A stretch of 8,859 nt of DNA from contig JAQUTM010000086.1 of the NCBI GenBank assembly GCA_028694405.1, positions 1 through 8,859 of the forward strand, written 5' to 3'. Below are positions 1-6,618 of this stretch, piece by piece. Numbering within the stretch: position 1 is the first letter of the stretch; each line of letters starts with the position of its first letter. The notes under the pieces are model-generated. The model saw only the letters and a program-made list of their open reading frames with translations, ran no database searches and was not told where the DNA came from. Made by a program: the position numbers and the translations under genes. This DNA comes from Oscillospiraceae bacterium. GTDB taxonomy: Bacteria; Bacillota; Clostridia; Oscillospirales; Ruminococcaceae.

Positions 1-799
1 TCCAACCTTTAATTCTGGTCATTGGTGTGCGCAGCTCATGGCTTACCGACGAAATAAATTCTTTTTTCATCTGTTCGGTTTTGCCAAGCTCTTCCGCCAT
101 GTGATTTATCGTATTGCACAGCCGTCCCACTTCATCATTGTAAGGGTTTTCCAGACGCGCGTCAAAGTCACCCGCCGCAATACGCGTAGCCGTAGCTTCT
201 ATATTGCCAATGGGCTGCACAATGCTGCGCACAAAATACATGCCGCTTAAAACGCTGAAAAGCACAATAATAAGCACAATGACAGCGGAGGTTACCCCAA
301 AAACAACTATTTTTTCGTTAACCTTGGTAAGGCTTGTTACAAAGCGCAAAGCCAGTACGTTACCGGCAGGGTAAGGCACAATAAAGCACACCGACATTAT
401 CTTTTCGCCGCCTGCACTCACTCCTACATACTCTCCGATACCATCACTGCTGGTAAGGGCCGCAACAAAGTCTTCATTGCTTTGACTTTGCCCCGGATTA
501 AATCCGCTGCTGGTACTAATTACATTTCCTCTGATATCCAGCAGCATAAGTTCAAACTTATCCTTTTCGTTAAACTCCTCCACCATACGACGTAAGGTGA
601 GGGCACGCTCGGCATCGGGAGCCGAGCCACCTGTACGCAGTTGGCCGTTAACGGTATTTACACGGGATAAAATAGCCTGGCGTGCACTGTTGTAATAGCT
701 GCTATAGGTAAATACAATAAAAATAATTTCTACCGATACCAGCAAAAACAAAGTAATAAACAGGCTGTTTTTCACCCATCTGCGGGTAATACTGTTCAT
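1..799 (-). CDS. Membrane sensor histidine kinase, N-terminal 266 residues (C-terminus beyond left edge)
   Basis: The open frame reads leftwards from ATG at 797-799, preceded by AAGGA at good spacing, and runs off position 1 without a stop. In order I see a basic N-terminus, a first membrane helix at about residues 11-31, an extracytoplasmic domain of roughly 130 residues, a second helix at about 164-188, and a HAMP linker at about 190-243 (with VQPIGNIEATATRIAAGDF). The dimerisation/phosphoacceptor helix follows, with the H-box SVSHELRTPMTRIKGW; the phosphorylated histidine is His254. The ATPase domain lies outside the window. The outer domain contains LLDIRGNVISTSSGF, which looks PAS/Cache-like, but the ligand is unknown. 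It is the last visible gene of the lipoprotein-regulator-kinase operon, 54 bp after the response regulator, which is its expected phosphorylation partner. Confidence 0.93.
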   Translation of the reverse strand, partial: MNSITRRWVKNSLFITLFLLVSVEIIFIVFTYSSYYNSARQAILSRVNTVNGQLRTGGSAPDAERALTLRRMVEEFNEKDKFELMLLDIRGNVISTSSGFNPGQSQSNEDFVAALTSSDGIGEYVGVSAGGEKIMSVCFIVPYPAGNVLALRFVTSLTKVNEKIVVFGVTSAVIVLIIVLFSVLSGMYFVRSIVQPIGNIEATATRIAAGDFDARLENPYNDEVGRLCNTINHMAEELGKTEQMKKEFISSVSHELRTPMTRIKGW

Positions 800-817
800 A
801 GCTGAATTTCCTTTTAT

Positions 818-834
818 ACAGGCAGCCGGCCTGT
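818..834. other. Small intercistronic hairpin between regulator and kinase
   Basis: ACAGGC and GCCTGT form a 6-bp stem around a 5-nt loop in the gap between the response regulator and the kinase. On the plus strand it is followed by six T residues, so it has the form of a short terminator for antisense transcription. On the coding (minus) strand it lacks a U-tract and would only be an mRNA hairpin about 19 nt upstream of the kinase start. The function is uncertain. Confidence 0.35.
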
Positions 835-853
835 TTTTTACTGTTAATTAAAC

Positions 854-1549
854 TCAAGCATTCCAGCGATAGCCATAACCCCAAACTGTCAAAATATGCT
901 GTGGATTGCTGGGCTCGTCTTCAATCTTCATGCGCAGGCGGCGAATATTAACGTCTACAATTTTTACATCACCAAAGTAGTTTTCGCCCCATACACCCTC
1001 TAAAATTTTATCCCGCACCATGGCAATGCCGGGGTTTGCAAAAAACAGCTCCATAATTTGAAACTCAACCTGTGTCAAATCGATAGGCTCGCCGTTTTTG
1101 TACAAAATACGACTTTTTTGATCCAGTATAAATGCACCGCTTACAAGGCGGCTGTCGCCTTGATGCTCGGGAGCAGCACGGTTTACGCGGCGGCACAAAG
1201 CCTCTACGCGGGCCATAAGCTCACTTACACTAAAAGGTTTTGTCATATAATCATCTGCACCGATAGCCAACCCGTTTATTTTATCGCTTTCCTGCGCTTT
1301 GGCACTTAGCATAATAATACCAATGGTTGCACTATCGCGTCGAATGCTTTCACATAAAGAAAATCCGTTCATGCCGGGAAGCATAATATCCAAAATAGCG
1401 CAGTCAAAGCCCGTATTGTCACTGTTTAAAAGTTCTAACGCACGTTCTGCGCTACCTGCTTCGGCCACCTCATAGCCTGCCATACGCAAGTTTAAGGCAA
1501 TTACTTCTCTAATTGCATCTTCATCTTCTACACAAAGTATTCTTCTCAT
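854..1549 (-). CDS. OmpR/PhoB-family response regulator
   Basis: A DNA-binding response regulator of 231 aa, the usual size for this family. The receiver domain spans residues 3-118, with the acidic pair E8/D9, phosphoacceptor D54 (in AILDIMLPGMNG), switch S82 and the invariant lysine K104 in TKPF. The C-terminal winged helix spans about 135-230 and contains the LTQVEFQIMELF entry, the recognition-helix stretch VDVNIRRLRMKIE and the closing hairpin VWGYGYRW. The start ATG has GGAG 8 nt upstream. It lies between a lipoprotein gene (67 bp upstream) and the histidine kinase (54 bp downstream), all in the same direction, so phosphorylation by that kinase is the natural inference. Target genes cannot be read from this window. 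Confidence 0.96.
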   Translation of the reverse strand: MRRILCVEDEDAIREVIALNLRMAGYEVAEAGSAERALELLNSDNTGFDCAILDIMLPGMNGFSLCESIRRDSATIGIIMLSAKAQESDKINGLAIGADDYMTKPFSVSELMARVEALCRRVNRAAPEHQGDSRLVSGAFILDQKSRILYKNGEPIDLTQVEFQIMELFFANPGIAMVRDKILEGVWGENYFGDVKIVDVNIRRLRMKIEDEPSNPQHILTVWGYGYRWNA

Positions 1550-1616
1550 TGTCTAAGCTCCGTTCCGCTTTAACAGCGTAATTCTATTTGTAACCCTCGG
1601 CTTGTCCTATTTTTAT

Positions 1617-2903
1617 TTAAATTAAAATGGTAATACCACCTATCAATGTGCGTTTTTCGGCGGCTGTGGTTTTTTCGGTGGGGGCCAAAAAAATGCGATA
1701 ATTGCCAATGGTAGCTGCCTGTGTATAGGTACGGTTACTGGTAAGCTCTTCTCCCTGCGCCAAAATACGCACAAACAAAAGTACACTGCCTGTTTGTATA
1801 TCCCGTATCAGCCACTCATGTACGTCAGGCGTGGGCTCTATAGAAACCTTACCTTTCCAGCTATCCGGCAACCGCAAAAAATAGCCATAATAGGTATCCA
1901 CAATGCCGCTTTGCGTGGGACGGTTTTGGTTGATAACATAATCGTACCAGCTAACCCAATACATACGCTCGGTATCTATTATACTCTCAATTTCCTCCGT
2001 AACCACAGGAACCTCGGTAATGCCGTTATTATCAATATCCCTTATAGTTAAATCGGTTTGAGACCGCAGTGACAGTGTAGGTACGTTTACGTCGGTACCA
2101 AGGCCATATTTCACAAACAGCTTTCCGTTATACTCCAACACCTCGCTGGCTAAAAAGGCTCCAATGTAGCCGTCCAGTACAATCCAGCTTTTGCCGTTGC
2201 GATAGCTGCTGATTGCAAATTGACTACAGCTTGTAAAACGATTATCCAAACTTGTTACAACAGGCTGCTCAAACGCCTGTCCGTTACTGGAAAGCAATGT
2301 AATTTGTACCGGACCCGGTTGACTGTTTAAGCTAACTACAACCAAATCATTTTTGCCGTCACCGGTAAAATCTGCCAAGCCGTAATCACTGTATGCCTGT
2401 TCGTACTGCTTTTGCAACGTAGAATCTCGGTAGTTATATACCTCTAAATATTTGTCACTCAGGTTTAAACTGGTGTACCCGATAATAACCTGTGTACTGC
2501 CGTCCCTGTGAAGCTGGGTAAATTCTACGCGCTCCACATCGGTGTTTATTCCTTCTGTGCCAAAGGTAAACTTCCACTTGCCTTCTTCGTTTTCCATCAA
2601 AGCAATATTTACGTTTTTGCCAAGGCTTGTACTGGTATATAGTACAATTACCTCTTCCACGCCGTCTCCGTTTAAATCCCAAAACAGCAAAGGTGACAAA
2701 AACGAACCATGCCGTGGATATTTCAGCTGAATACTCTCACCCAAATAGTCGGTAAGTGCTTTTAAAACATCTCTTTGGCTGCTGCTAAGCTGCGGTGCCT
2801 GTAAAAGGTCTTCGGTACCAACGCCAAGCAGCATATCTCCACAGGCTGTAAACGTCAATGTTATAATTAACAGCACGGTGATTAAAAGTGCCAGTCTGCG
2901 CAT
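1617..2903 (-). CDS. Secreted lipoprotein with FG-GAP/VCBS-like repeats, in a two-component operon
   Basis: A predicted lipoprotein of 428 aa. A short basic start (MRR) and a hydrophobic stretch lead to a lipobox-like FTAC, with the lipidated cysteine at residue 21 followed by GD. Three FG-GAP-like calcium-loop motifs are visible: WDLNGDGVEEV (about 75-85), ADFTGDGKNDL (about 177-187) and RDIDNNGITEV (about 288-298). These suggest a beta-propeller-like outer domain. I chose ATG 2901-2903 because GGTGG lies 11 nt upstream and the mature signal peptide begins there. The longer GTG start at 2918 would sit almost on the Shine-Dalgarno. It is the first gene of the operon with the response regulator and kinase, so an accessory sensing role at the cell surface is plausible but is inference. 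The specific substrate is unknown. Confidence 0.85.
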   Translation of the reverse strand: MRRLALLITVLLIITLTFTACGDMLLGVGTEDLLQAPQLSSSQRDVLKALTDYLGESIQLKYPRHGSFLSPLLFWDLNGDGVEEVIVLYTSTSLGKNVNIALMENEEGKWKFTFGTEGINTDVERVEFTQLHRDGSTQVIIGYTSLNLSDKYLEVYNYRDSTLQKQYEQAYSDYGLADFTGDGKNDLVVVSLNSQPGPVQITLLSSNGQAFEQPVVTSLDNRFTSCSQFAISSYRNGKSWIVLDGYIGAFLASEVLEYNGKLFVKYGLGTDVNVPTLSLRSQTDLTIRDIDNNGITEVPVVTEEIESIIDTERMYWVSWYDYVINQNRPTQSGIVDTYYGYFLRLPDSWKGKVSIEPTPDVHEWLIRDIQTGSVLLFVRILAQGEELTSNRTYTQAATIGNYRIFLAPTEKTTAAEKRTLIGGITILI

Positions 2904-2937
2904 TTTACAGGCCACCACCTCTCATTTTCTTTTTTGT

Positions 2938-2967
2938 ATTATACTACAAATGCCCTGCTTTTTTCCA
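2938..2967 (-). promoter_or_regulatory. Promoter of the lipoprotein/two-component operon
   Basis: On the minus strand there is a perfect -10 TATAAT (2938-2943), and 18 bp upstream a -35 TGGAAA (2962-2967, 4 of 6 matches to TTGACA). This puts the start of transcription about 25-30 nt before the lipoprotein ATG. No clear terminator for the ZIP gene lies between 2968 and 3055, so some read-through is possible. Confidence 0.55.
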
Positions 2968-3055
2968 CTTTTGTTTTAGTTTATCCCAGATTTAGTCTTT
3001 ACAGGCATCTTGTAATAAAACTTTGCACACATATTTATATACATACATATTACCA

Positions 3056-3814
3056 CTAAAGTATACTGATGCCAATACACATTATAAGAATTCCCATTGC
3101 CAGCCCGCCTATTGCTTGGGCAGGTTTACTGTTTTGCAGTGCCGCGGGAATTAACTCTCCTATGCTAATCCAGCACATAACGCCTGCAATAAACAAAAGC
3201 ACACCGTTTAAAAAAGCTGCTGTAAAAAAAGGACGCAGTAAAGCAAACGCCAAAATTGCCCCAAGAGGTTCTGCCATGCCTGAGGCAAATGCCAGTCCAA
3301 CCCCTTTACCCTTGCTGTTCGTGGCATAATATATAGGTACCGCTACTGCCAAGCCCTCGGGAATATTGTGCAGCGCAACCGCCAAAATAAAAGCACCGCT
3401 TGTTTGAGCCGCTGTATAGCTGGTAAACATTGTCAAAACGCCCTCAGGCAAATTGTGCAAAATAATGGTTAGCGCCGTTACAATACCGCTGCGCATGGCG
3501 CGTACACGCGCATCGTCCACCTGCGTAAGGTCAGGTTCCGGCACACATCTGCCTAATAAAAAACCACAAACCATACCCAGTCCCACTAAAGTAAACACCG
3601 CTACTGCGCGCATAAAGGGCGGCATATATGCCTCATAGCCGGCTATAGAGCGCGGAAGCATATCTCCAAGGCTAACGGCAAGCATAACGCCGGCAGCAAA
3701 GCTGTTGCTTATACCCAACAGACCCACATTGGGGTTTTTGATAAACAGCACCATTATGCCCCCAAGGCCGGTACACAGCCCTGCAAGTATTGTTACGCAC
3801 AAAGCAAACAGCAT
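3056..3814 (-). CDS. ZIP-family divalent metal transporter (ZupT/GufA-like)
   Basis: A multi-pass membrane permease of 252 aa that likely imports zinc or related divalent cations. The family signatures are clear: HNLPEG (about residues 120-125) and HNIPEG (about 149-154) on the two central helices that form the metal site. MAEPLGA (about 179-185) and ISIGELIPAA (about 217-226) are also present. About eight hydrophobic helices are seen. The loop between helices 3 and 4 lacks a histidine-rich stretch and is instead acidic (EPDLTQVDD). I prefer ATG 3812-3814, which has GGGGG 8 nt upstream. An in-frame GTG at 3833-3835 would add seven residues, but it has no ribosome site and lies inside the deoC terminator stem. 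The metal preference cannot be told from sequence alone. Confidence 0.92.
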   Translation of the reverse strand: MLFALCVTILAGLCTGLGGIMVLFIKNPNVGLLGISNSFAAGVMLAVSLGDMLPRSIAGYEAYMPPFMRAVAVFTLVGLGMVCGFLLGRCVPEPDLTQVDDARVRAMRSGIVTALTIILHNLPEGVLTMFTSYTAAQTSGAFILAVALHNIPEGLAVAVPIYYATNSKGKGVGLAFASGMAEPLGAILAFALLRPFFTAAFLNGVLLFIAGVMCWISIGELIPAALQNSKPAQAIGGLAMGILIMCIGISIL

Positions 3815-3816
3815 AT

Positions 3817-3863
3817 AAAAAGCCCCCGTTTTCACATATGATTATACATACGAAAAACGAGGG
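3817..3863 (-). terminator. deoC terminator overlapping the ZIP gene leader, with a TATAAT loop
   Basis: Read on the minus strand, CCCTCGTTTT (3854-3863) pairs with AAAACGGGGG (3823-3832). The stem continues inward through GTATG/CATAT with one bulged base, giving about 17 pairs with a few G-U and a six-base loop TATAAT (3841-3846). It is followed by C and five T (3817-3821), the form of an intrinsic terminator 45 nt after the deoC stop. The loop could also serve as a -10 box for the ZIP gene, but no good -35 lies 16-19 bp upstream. Confidence 0.75.
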
Positions 3864-3907
3864 TAGTTTATGCATAAGTTTAGATAAGCCTTTGCAGGGT
3901 TTTTGCC

Positions 3908-4576
3908 TTAGTAAGAGCCTTTGGTGTCTTCGCTGTTAAAAATTTTAATTGCACTGCTGGTGCCAAGACGGCTGGCACCCAGCTCTATAAACTTTTCCAT
4001 ATCTGCCACTGTACGAATACCGCCTGCTGCTTTTATTTTGCAGCGGCCTTTGCAGCAGCGGGCAAACAAAGCAATGTCATCAAAAGTTGCACCCGCTGTG
4101 CTAAAGCCTGTGCTGGTTTTAATAAAATCTGCACCTGCTTCACAAACAAGGTCACACATCTTTTCTTTTTCCGCGTCGGTAAGCAGACAAGTTTCTATAA
4201 TTACTTTTAAAATTTTGTCTCCTACTGCATGCTTTACGGCAGCAATGTCTGCACGCACATAATCATAGTCTTTTGCTTTTAAAGCGCCAATGTCAATTAC
4301 CATATCACACTCGGCTGCCCCGTTTTCAATGGCTTGCTTGGCTTCAAAGCATTTTGCCTGGGTTGTGGTGGCGCCTAAAGGAAACCCGATAACCGTACAC
4401 ACAGCCACACGCCCGTTTAAATATTCTGCGGCACGTTTTACAAAAGACGGATTAATGCAAATGCTTGCTGTTTTATTTTCTATCGCTTCGTCACAAATAA
4501 TTTTAATCTGCTCCCAAGTTGCATCTTGTTTTAATAAAGTATGGTCTACATGAGATAAAATTTCGCTTCTTGTCAT
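3908..4576 (-). CDS. deoC: Deoxyribose-phosphate aldolase
   Basis: Cleaves 2-deoxyribose 5-phosphate into glyceraldehyde 3-phosphate and acetaldehyde, the last step of deoxynucleoside breakdown in the cytoplasm. It has 222 aa, the usual length in Firmicutes. Visible signatures are DHTLLK (11-16), C40, catalytic D91 in CDMVIDIG, KVIIET (124-129), Schiff-base K153 in FIKTSTGF and the proton-relay K182 in IKAAGGIR. The C-terminal tyrosine Y222, which is important in the E. coli enzyme, is kept. ATG has AAGGAG 8 nt upstream. No other deo genes (phosphorylase, mutase) are next to it; it is a single-gene unit with its own promoter and terminator. Confidence 0.98.
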   Translation of the reverse strand: MTRSEILSHVDHTLLKQDATWEQIKIICDEAIENKTASICINPSFVKRAAEYLNGRVAVCTVIGFPLGATTTQAKCFEAKQAIENGAAECDMVIDIGALKAKDYDYVRADIAAVKHAVGDKILKVIIETCLLTDAEKEKMCDLVCEAGADFIKTSTGFSTAGATFDDIALFARCCKGRCKIKAAGGIRTVADMEKFIELGASRLGTSSAIKIFNSEDTKGSY

Positions 4577-4625
4577 TGTTACTACTCCTTTTGGCCTAAA
4601 GCCTTATATCCGTTTGACTATAACT

Positions 4626-4654
4626 ATAATAGTACCTGTTTTTTTGTACGTCAA
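4626..4654 (-). promoter_or_regulatory. deoC promoter
   Basis: Minus strand: -35 TTGACG (4649-4654, 5 of 6) and -10 TATTAT (4626-4631, 5 of 6) are separated by exactly 17 bp. The transcript would start near 4619 and give a leader of about 43 nt before the deoC ATG. The -35 lies only 14 bp past the pentapeptide-repeat gene stop. Confidence 0.8.
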
Positions 4655-4661
4655 GTACAAA
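4643..4661. promoter_or_regulatory. Palindromic candidate operator over the deoC -35 box
   Basis: TTTGTAC and GTACAAA form a perfect 7-bp inverted repeat around a 5-bp centre (GTCAA on the plus strand) that is part of the -35 hexamer. The 19-bp size and position fit a repressor site that blocks RNA polymerase. No U-tract follows on either strand, so a terminator is unlikely. The regulator is unknown; a deoxynucleoside-responsive repressor would fit the target gene. Confidence 0.5.
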
Positions 4662-4668
4662 CAACTTG

Positions 4669-5313
4669 CTATTTTATGTGAATACCCAGCAATAAGGCAA
4701 GGTCACATGCCTGTAACGCCGTAAAAATGCCGCCGCGTAAATCCTCCGCTGTAAACTGAACACCGCTAATATCACTTGTGGTAAAGTCAATCCCTTTGCA
4801 AGGAGTGTGCATAAATTGTGCATTTGATAAGCTGCATGTGTTAAATGCACATTCTTTCATGCGCATATCATTAAAAAAACCGTTTTGCAACCCACAACTG
4901 TCAAACCCAATATTACGCACTCTGCACTGGCTAAAATTCATATACGACGCATTACATTGCTCCCACCACATATCTTCTAAAAAGCTGCCGGAAAAATCGG
5001 CACCTATAAGCTTGCAGCCAATAAATTCAACACGCTTAAAAGTGGCATCAGTAAAATTTGTACCGGAAAAATCACAGTTTTTAAAGGTCACATCTGCAAA
5101 ATAAGCTTTGCAAAAATCACTTTCAGCCAATCGACAGCCGGTAAAAATACTGTGCTTAATTTCTACCTGCGGTGCAATGCAGCGCACCGTTTGTTGGCCG
5201 TCCACCTCTATTTTGGCAAGCGTTTCTTCATTTTGTGCCGCCTGCTCTACTACGGTTTTAAACGGCTGCTGTAAAAGCATACAGGCATCTGTTTGGGGAC
5301 GAATTATTTTCAA
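4669..5313 (-). CDS. Pentapeptide-repeat (right-handed beta-helix) protein
   Basis: A 214-aa protein. After about 50 non-repeat residues, every fifth residue is a bulky or small hydrophobic centre (F, L, I, M, W, V, A, C) without a break from about residue 52 to 197, giving about 30 pentapeptides or seven coils of a quadrilateral beta-helix. Examples are CDFSGTNFTDATF and GADFSGSFLEDMWW. It closes with LLGIHIK. Length resembles Qnr/MfpA DNA mimics, but the usual loops are not evident and the charge is not strongly acidic, so no resistance role is claimed. The start is probably TTG 5311-5313 (MKIIRP), with AGAGG 8 nt upstream; the GTG at 5320-5322 is too close to that site. I recall similar uncharacterised proteins starting MKII and ending LLGIxIK in many Clostridia. 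The molecular function is unknown. Confidence 0.88.
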   Translation of the reverse strand: MKIIRPQTDACMLLQQPFKTVVEQAAQNEETLAKIEVDGQQTVRCIAPQVEIKHSIFTGCRLAESDFCKAYFADVTFKNCDFSGTNFTDATFKRVEFIGCKLIGADFSGSFLEDMWWEQCNASYMNFSQCRVRNIGFDSCGLQNGFFNDMRMKECAFNTCSLSNAQFMHTPCKGIDFTTSDISGVQFTAEDLRGGIFTALQACDLALLLGIHIK

Positions 5314-5369
5314 ATAGCACACCTCTTAGCCGTAAAATATTACTGTAAGCTTATTTTTACAGCACATTT

Positions 5370-5375
5370 ATTGTA
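5370..5375 (-). promoter_or_regulatory. Putative -10 box of the pentapeptide-repeat gene
   Basis: TACAAT on the minus strand (5 of 6), about 57 bp before the TTG start. Only a weak -35 is visible upstream (ATGCAA at 17 bp spacing). The leader also contains the inverted repeat CTGTAA/TTACAG (5343-5362). Confidence 0.4.
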
Positions 5376-5439
5376 TCATATCTCTTTTTGCTTTGCATTG
5401 TTTTTCTTAACATACTCTTCATATTTTTCTTTTATAGTA

Positions 5440-5445
5440 TATAAT
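5440..5445 (+). promoter_or_regulatory. Putative -10 box of the lipid kinase gene
   Basis: A perfect TATAAT in a very AT-rich stretch, 56 bp before the kinase ATG. The best -35-like hexamer at proper spacing is weak. TTAACA at 5407-5412 is good but too distant. Together with the divergent box at 5370-5375 it makes the 188-bp gap a bidirectional promoter region. Confidence 0.4.
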
Positions 5446-5501
5446 ATATATAAGTTTTAAAATTAAGTTTTACAAGTACGTTGAATGATAGGAACATGGC
5501 T

Positions 5502-6386
5502 ATGAAAAAAAAATTATTGTTGATTGTCAATCCTACTGCAGGACGAGAACATATTAAAAACAGTCTGTTGCAGGTAGTAGATATTTTTATTAAAGGCGGC
5601 TACGAAGTTACTTTGCACACAACTCAAGCCCGCATGGACGCCTGCTATACGGTACGCGCCAAAGCCGGACAATATAACTTAATTGTATGCAGCGGCGGAG
5701 ACGGCACTTTAAATGAAGTTACCGAAGGCTTAATGACAAGCGACATGCGCCCGCTATTGGGCTATTTACCCGCTGGCACCACCAATGACTTTGCAAACAG
5801 CATCGGCATAAAAAAAGACCCGTTAGAAGCAGCTCGCGCCATTGTAGATGGGAACCCCTTTGCGTGTGACGTGGGCAGCTTTAATGCTTCTTATTTTACT
5901 TATATTGCCGCTTTTGGACTTTTTACCGATGTATCCTATTTGACACCGCAGGAAAACAAACATCTGCTTGGACATTTAGCATATGTTCTGGAAGGAATCA
6001 AAAGCATTACCTCTATTATCCCTTACCACTTAAAAGTAACATATGACGGTGAAACTTTAGAGGGAGACTTTATTTACGGTATGGTTACAAACAGCAAAAG
6101 CATTGGCGGGTTTAAAAACCTTACCGCTACCAACATTGAGATGGACGACGGTCTGTTTGAAGTAGCGCTTGTTAAAATGCCGGGAAATTTTTTAGAGCTG
6201 CAATCCATTATAAACTGCCTGCTGCATCAAGACCCTGACCCTAACTATATTTCCAGTTTTCGCACAAGCAGCATTACCTTTTCCTCTACCTGCGAAATCC
6301 CTTGGACATTGGACGGTGAATTTGGGGGCAACGTAACGCAAGCTGAAATAAAAAACCACAAAAAAGCCATCACCTATGTGGTATAA
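5502..6386 (+). CDS. Diacylglycerol kinase family lipid kinase (DgkB/YegS type)
   Basis: A soluble, membrane-associated kinase that probably phosphorylates diacylglycerol or a related lipid with ATP, returning it to phospholipid synthesis. It has 294 aa, typical for this family. Residues 5-14 (LLLIVNPTAG) open the fold. The nucleotide loop CSGGDGTLNE (63-72) and GYLPAGTTNDFA (87-98) are diagnostic. DDGLFEV (215-221) and WTLDGE (268-273), with the acidic residues expected at the catalytic and metal sites, are present. I chose ATG 5502 because AGGA lies 8 nt upstream and family members begin MKKK. ATG 5496 and TTG 5481 in the same frame are less well spaced. It is the only plus-strand gene in the window, a single-gene unit divergent from the pentapeptide-repeat gene. 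Lipid specificity cannot be read here. Confidence 0.95.
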   Translation: MKKKLLLIVNPTAGREHIKNSLLQVVDIFIKGGYEVTLHTTQARMDACYTVRAKAGQYNLIVCSGGDGTLNEVTEGLMTSDMRPLLGYLPAGTTNDFANSIGIKKDPLEAARAIVDGNPFACDVGSFNASYFTYIAAFGLFTDVSYLTPQENKHLLGHLAYVLEGIKSITSIIPYHLKVTYDGETLEGDFIYGMVTNSKSIGGFKNLTATNIEMDDGLFEVALVKMPGNFLELQSIINCLLHQDPDPNYISSFRTSSITFSSTCEIPWTLDGEFGGNVTQAEIKNHKKAITYVV

Positions 6387-6443
6387 AACCTAAATTGCAA
6401 TTTGGCTTTTATCTTATAAAAGGTTAATAAAACCGCCAAAAAC

Positions 6444-6469
6444 GCAATGTTATTGCTTTATTTATTTTT
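6444..6469 (+). terminator. Weak candidate terminator after the lipid kinase
   Basis: GCAAT and ATTGC pair around a three-base loop, followed by the T-rich run TTTATTTATTTTT, 57 nt after the kinase stop. The stem is only 5 bp. The stronger hairpin at 6534-6594 may do the main work. Confidence 0.4.
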
Positions 6470-6533
6470 AAAACAAGCAACTTTTTTGCTAAAAGCATAA
6501 AACGCTATAACTAATACGCCACATATAAAGCGA

Positions 6534-6594
6534 AAAACGACAGCTGATTTTTGTTAACAGTTAAAAACTGCAACAAATTTTCGGCTGTCGTTTT
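6534..6594. terminator. Long composite bidirectional terminator between convergent genes
   Basis: A perfect 11-bp arm AAAACGACAGC (6534-6544) pairs with GCTGTCGTTTT (6584-6594). After a small internal loop a 6-bp TTTGTT/AACAAA helix follows (6550-6555 with 6572-6577). An apical CAGTT-AAA-AACTG hairpin (6558-6570) ends it. In all about 25 pairs form. T-runs border it on both strands, so it can stop both the lipid kinase transcript and the niaX transcript. The rest of the 232-bp gap (6387-6533) is AT-rich with small inverted repeats, such as AAATTGCAATTT at 6392-6403, and no credible gene. Confidence 0.75.
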
Positions 6595-6618
6595 ACATTT
6601 TAACCCATACGCAGTTGC

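Noticed and set aside
1058..1309. Plus-strand frames opposite genes, for example 1058-1309, 3921-4262 and 7063-7560
   Set aside because: They are antisense shadows of well-identified genes, with no family signature or ribosome site.
2904..2918. Longer GTG start for the lipoprotein
   Set aside because: It would begin on the Shine-Dalgarno region and put five non-signal residues before the MRR start of the signal peptide.
3001..3055. TTACA/TGTAA hairpin as the ZIP gene terminator
   Set aside because: A 5-bp AT-rich stem without a following T-run on the minus strand; too weak to call.
3815..3835. GTG start for the ZIP gene, seven residues longer
   Set aside because: No ribosome site before it, and it lies inside the deoC terminator stem; ATG 3812-3814 is better placed.
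4669..5313. Qnr-type quinolone resistance gene
   Set aside because: Length and repeats are similar, but the Qnr loops are not recognisable, there is a distinct N-terminal segment, and no resistance context is present.
5343..5362. CTGTAA/TTACAG inverted repeat in the pentapeptide-repeat leader
   Set aside because: Six-base arms with an 8-bp AT-rich spacer in AT-rich DNA are expected by chance; only noted in the promoter entry.
5481..5501. Longer TTG or ATG 5496 start for the lipid kinase
   Set aside because: AGGA at 5490-5493 fits only ATG 5502, and family members begin MKKK.
6362..6410. AAAAGCCA/TGGCTTTT inverted repeat as the lipid kinase terminator
   Set aside because: The loop is 33 nt and the 5' arm lies within the coding region; hairpins further downstream are better.
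6447..6500. Plus-strand frame of 17 residues, MLLLYLFLKQATFLLKA
   Set aside because: No ribosome site, overlaps terminator-like repeats, and its makeup follows from AT-rich sequence.
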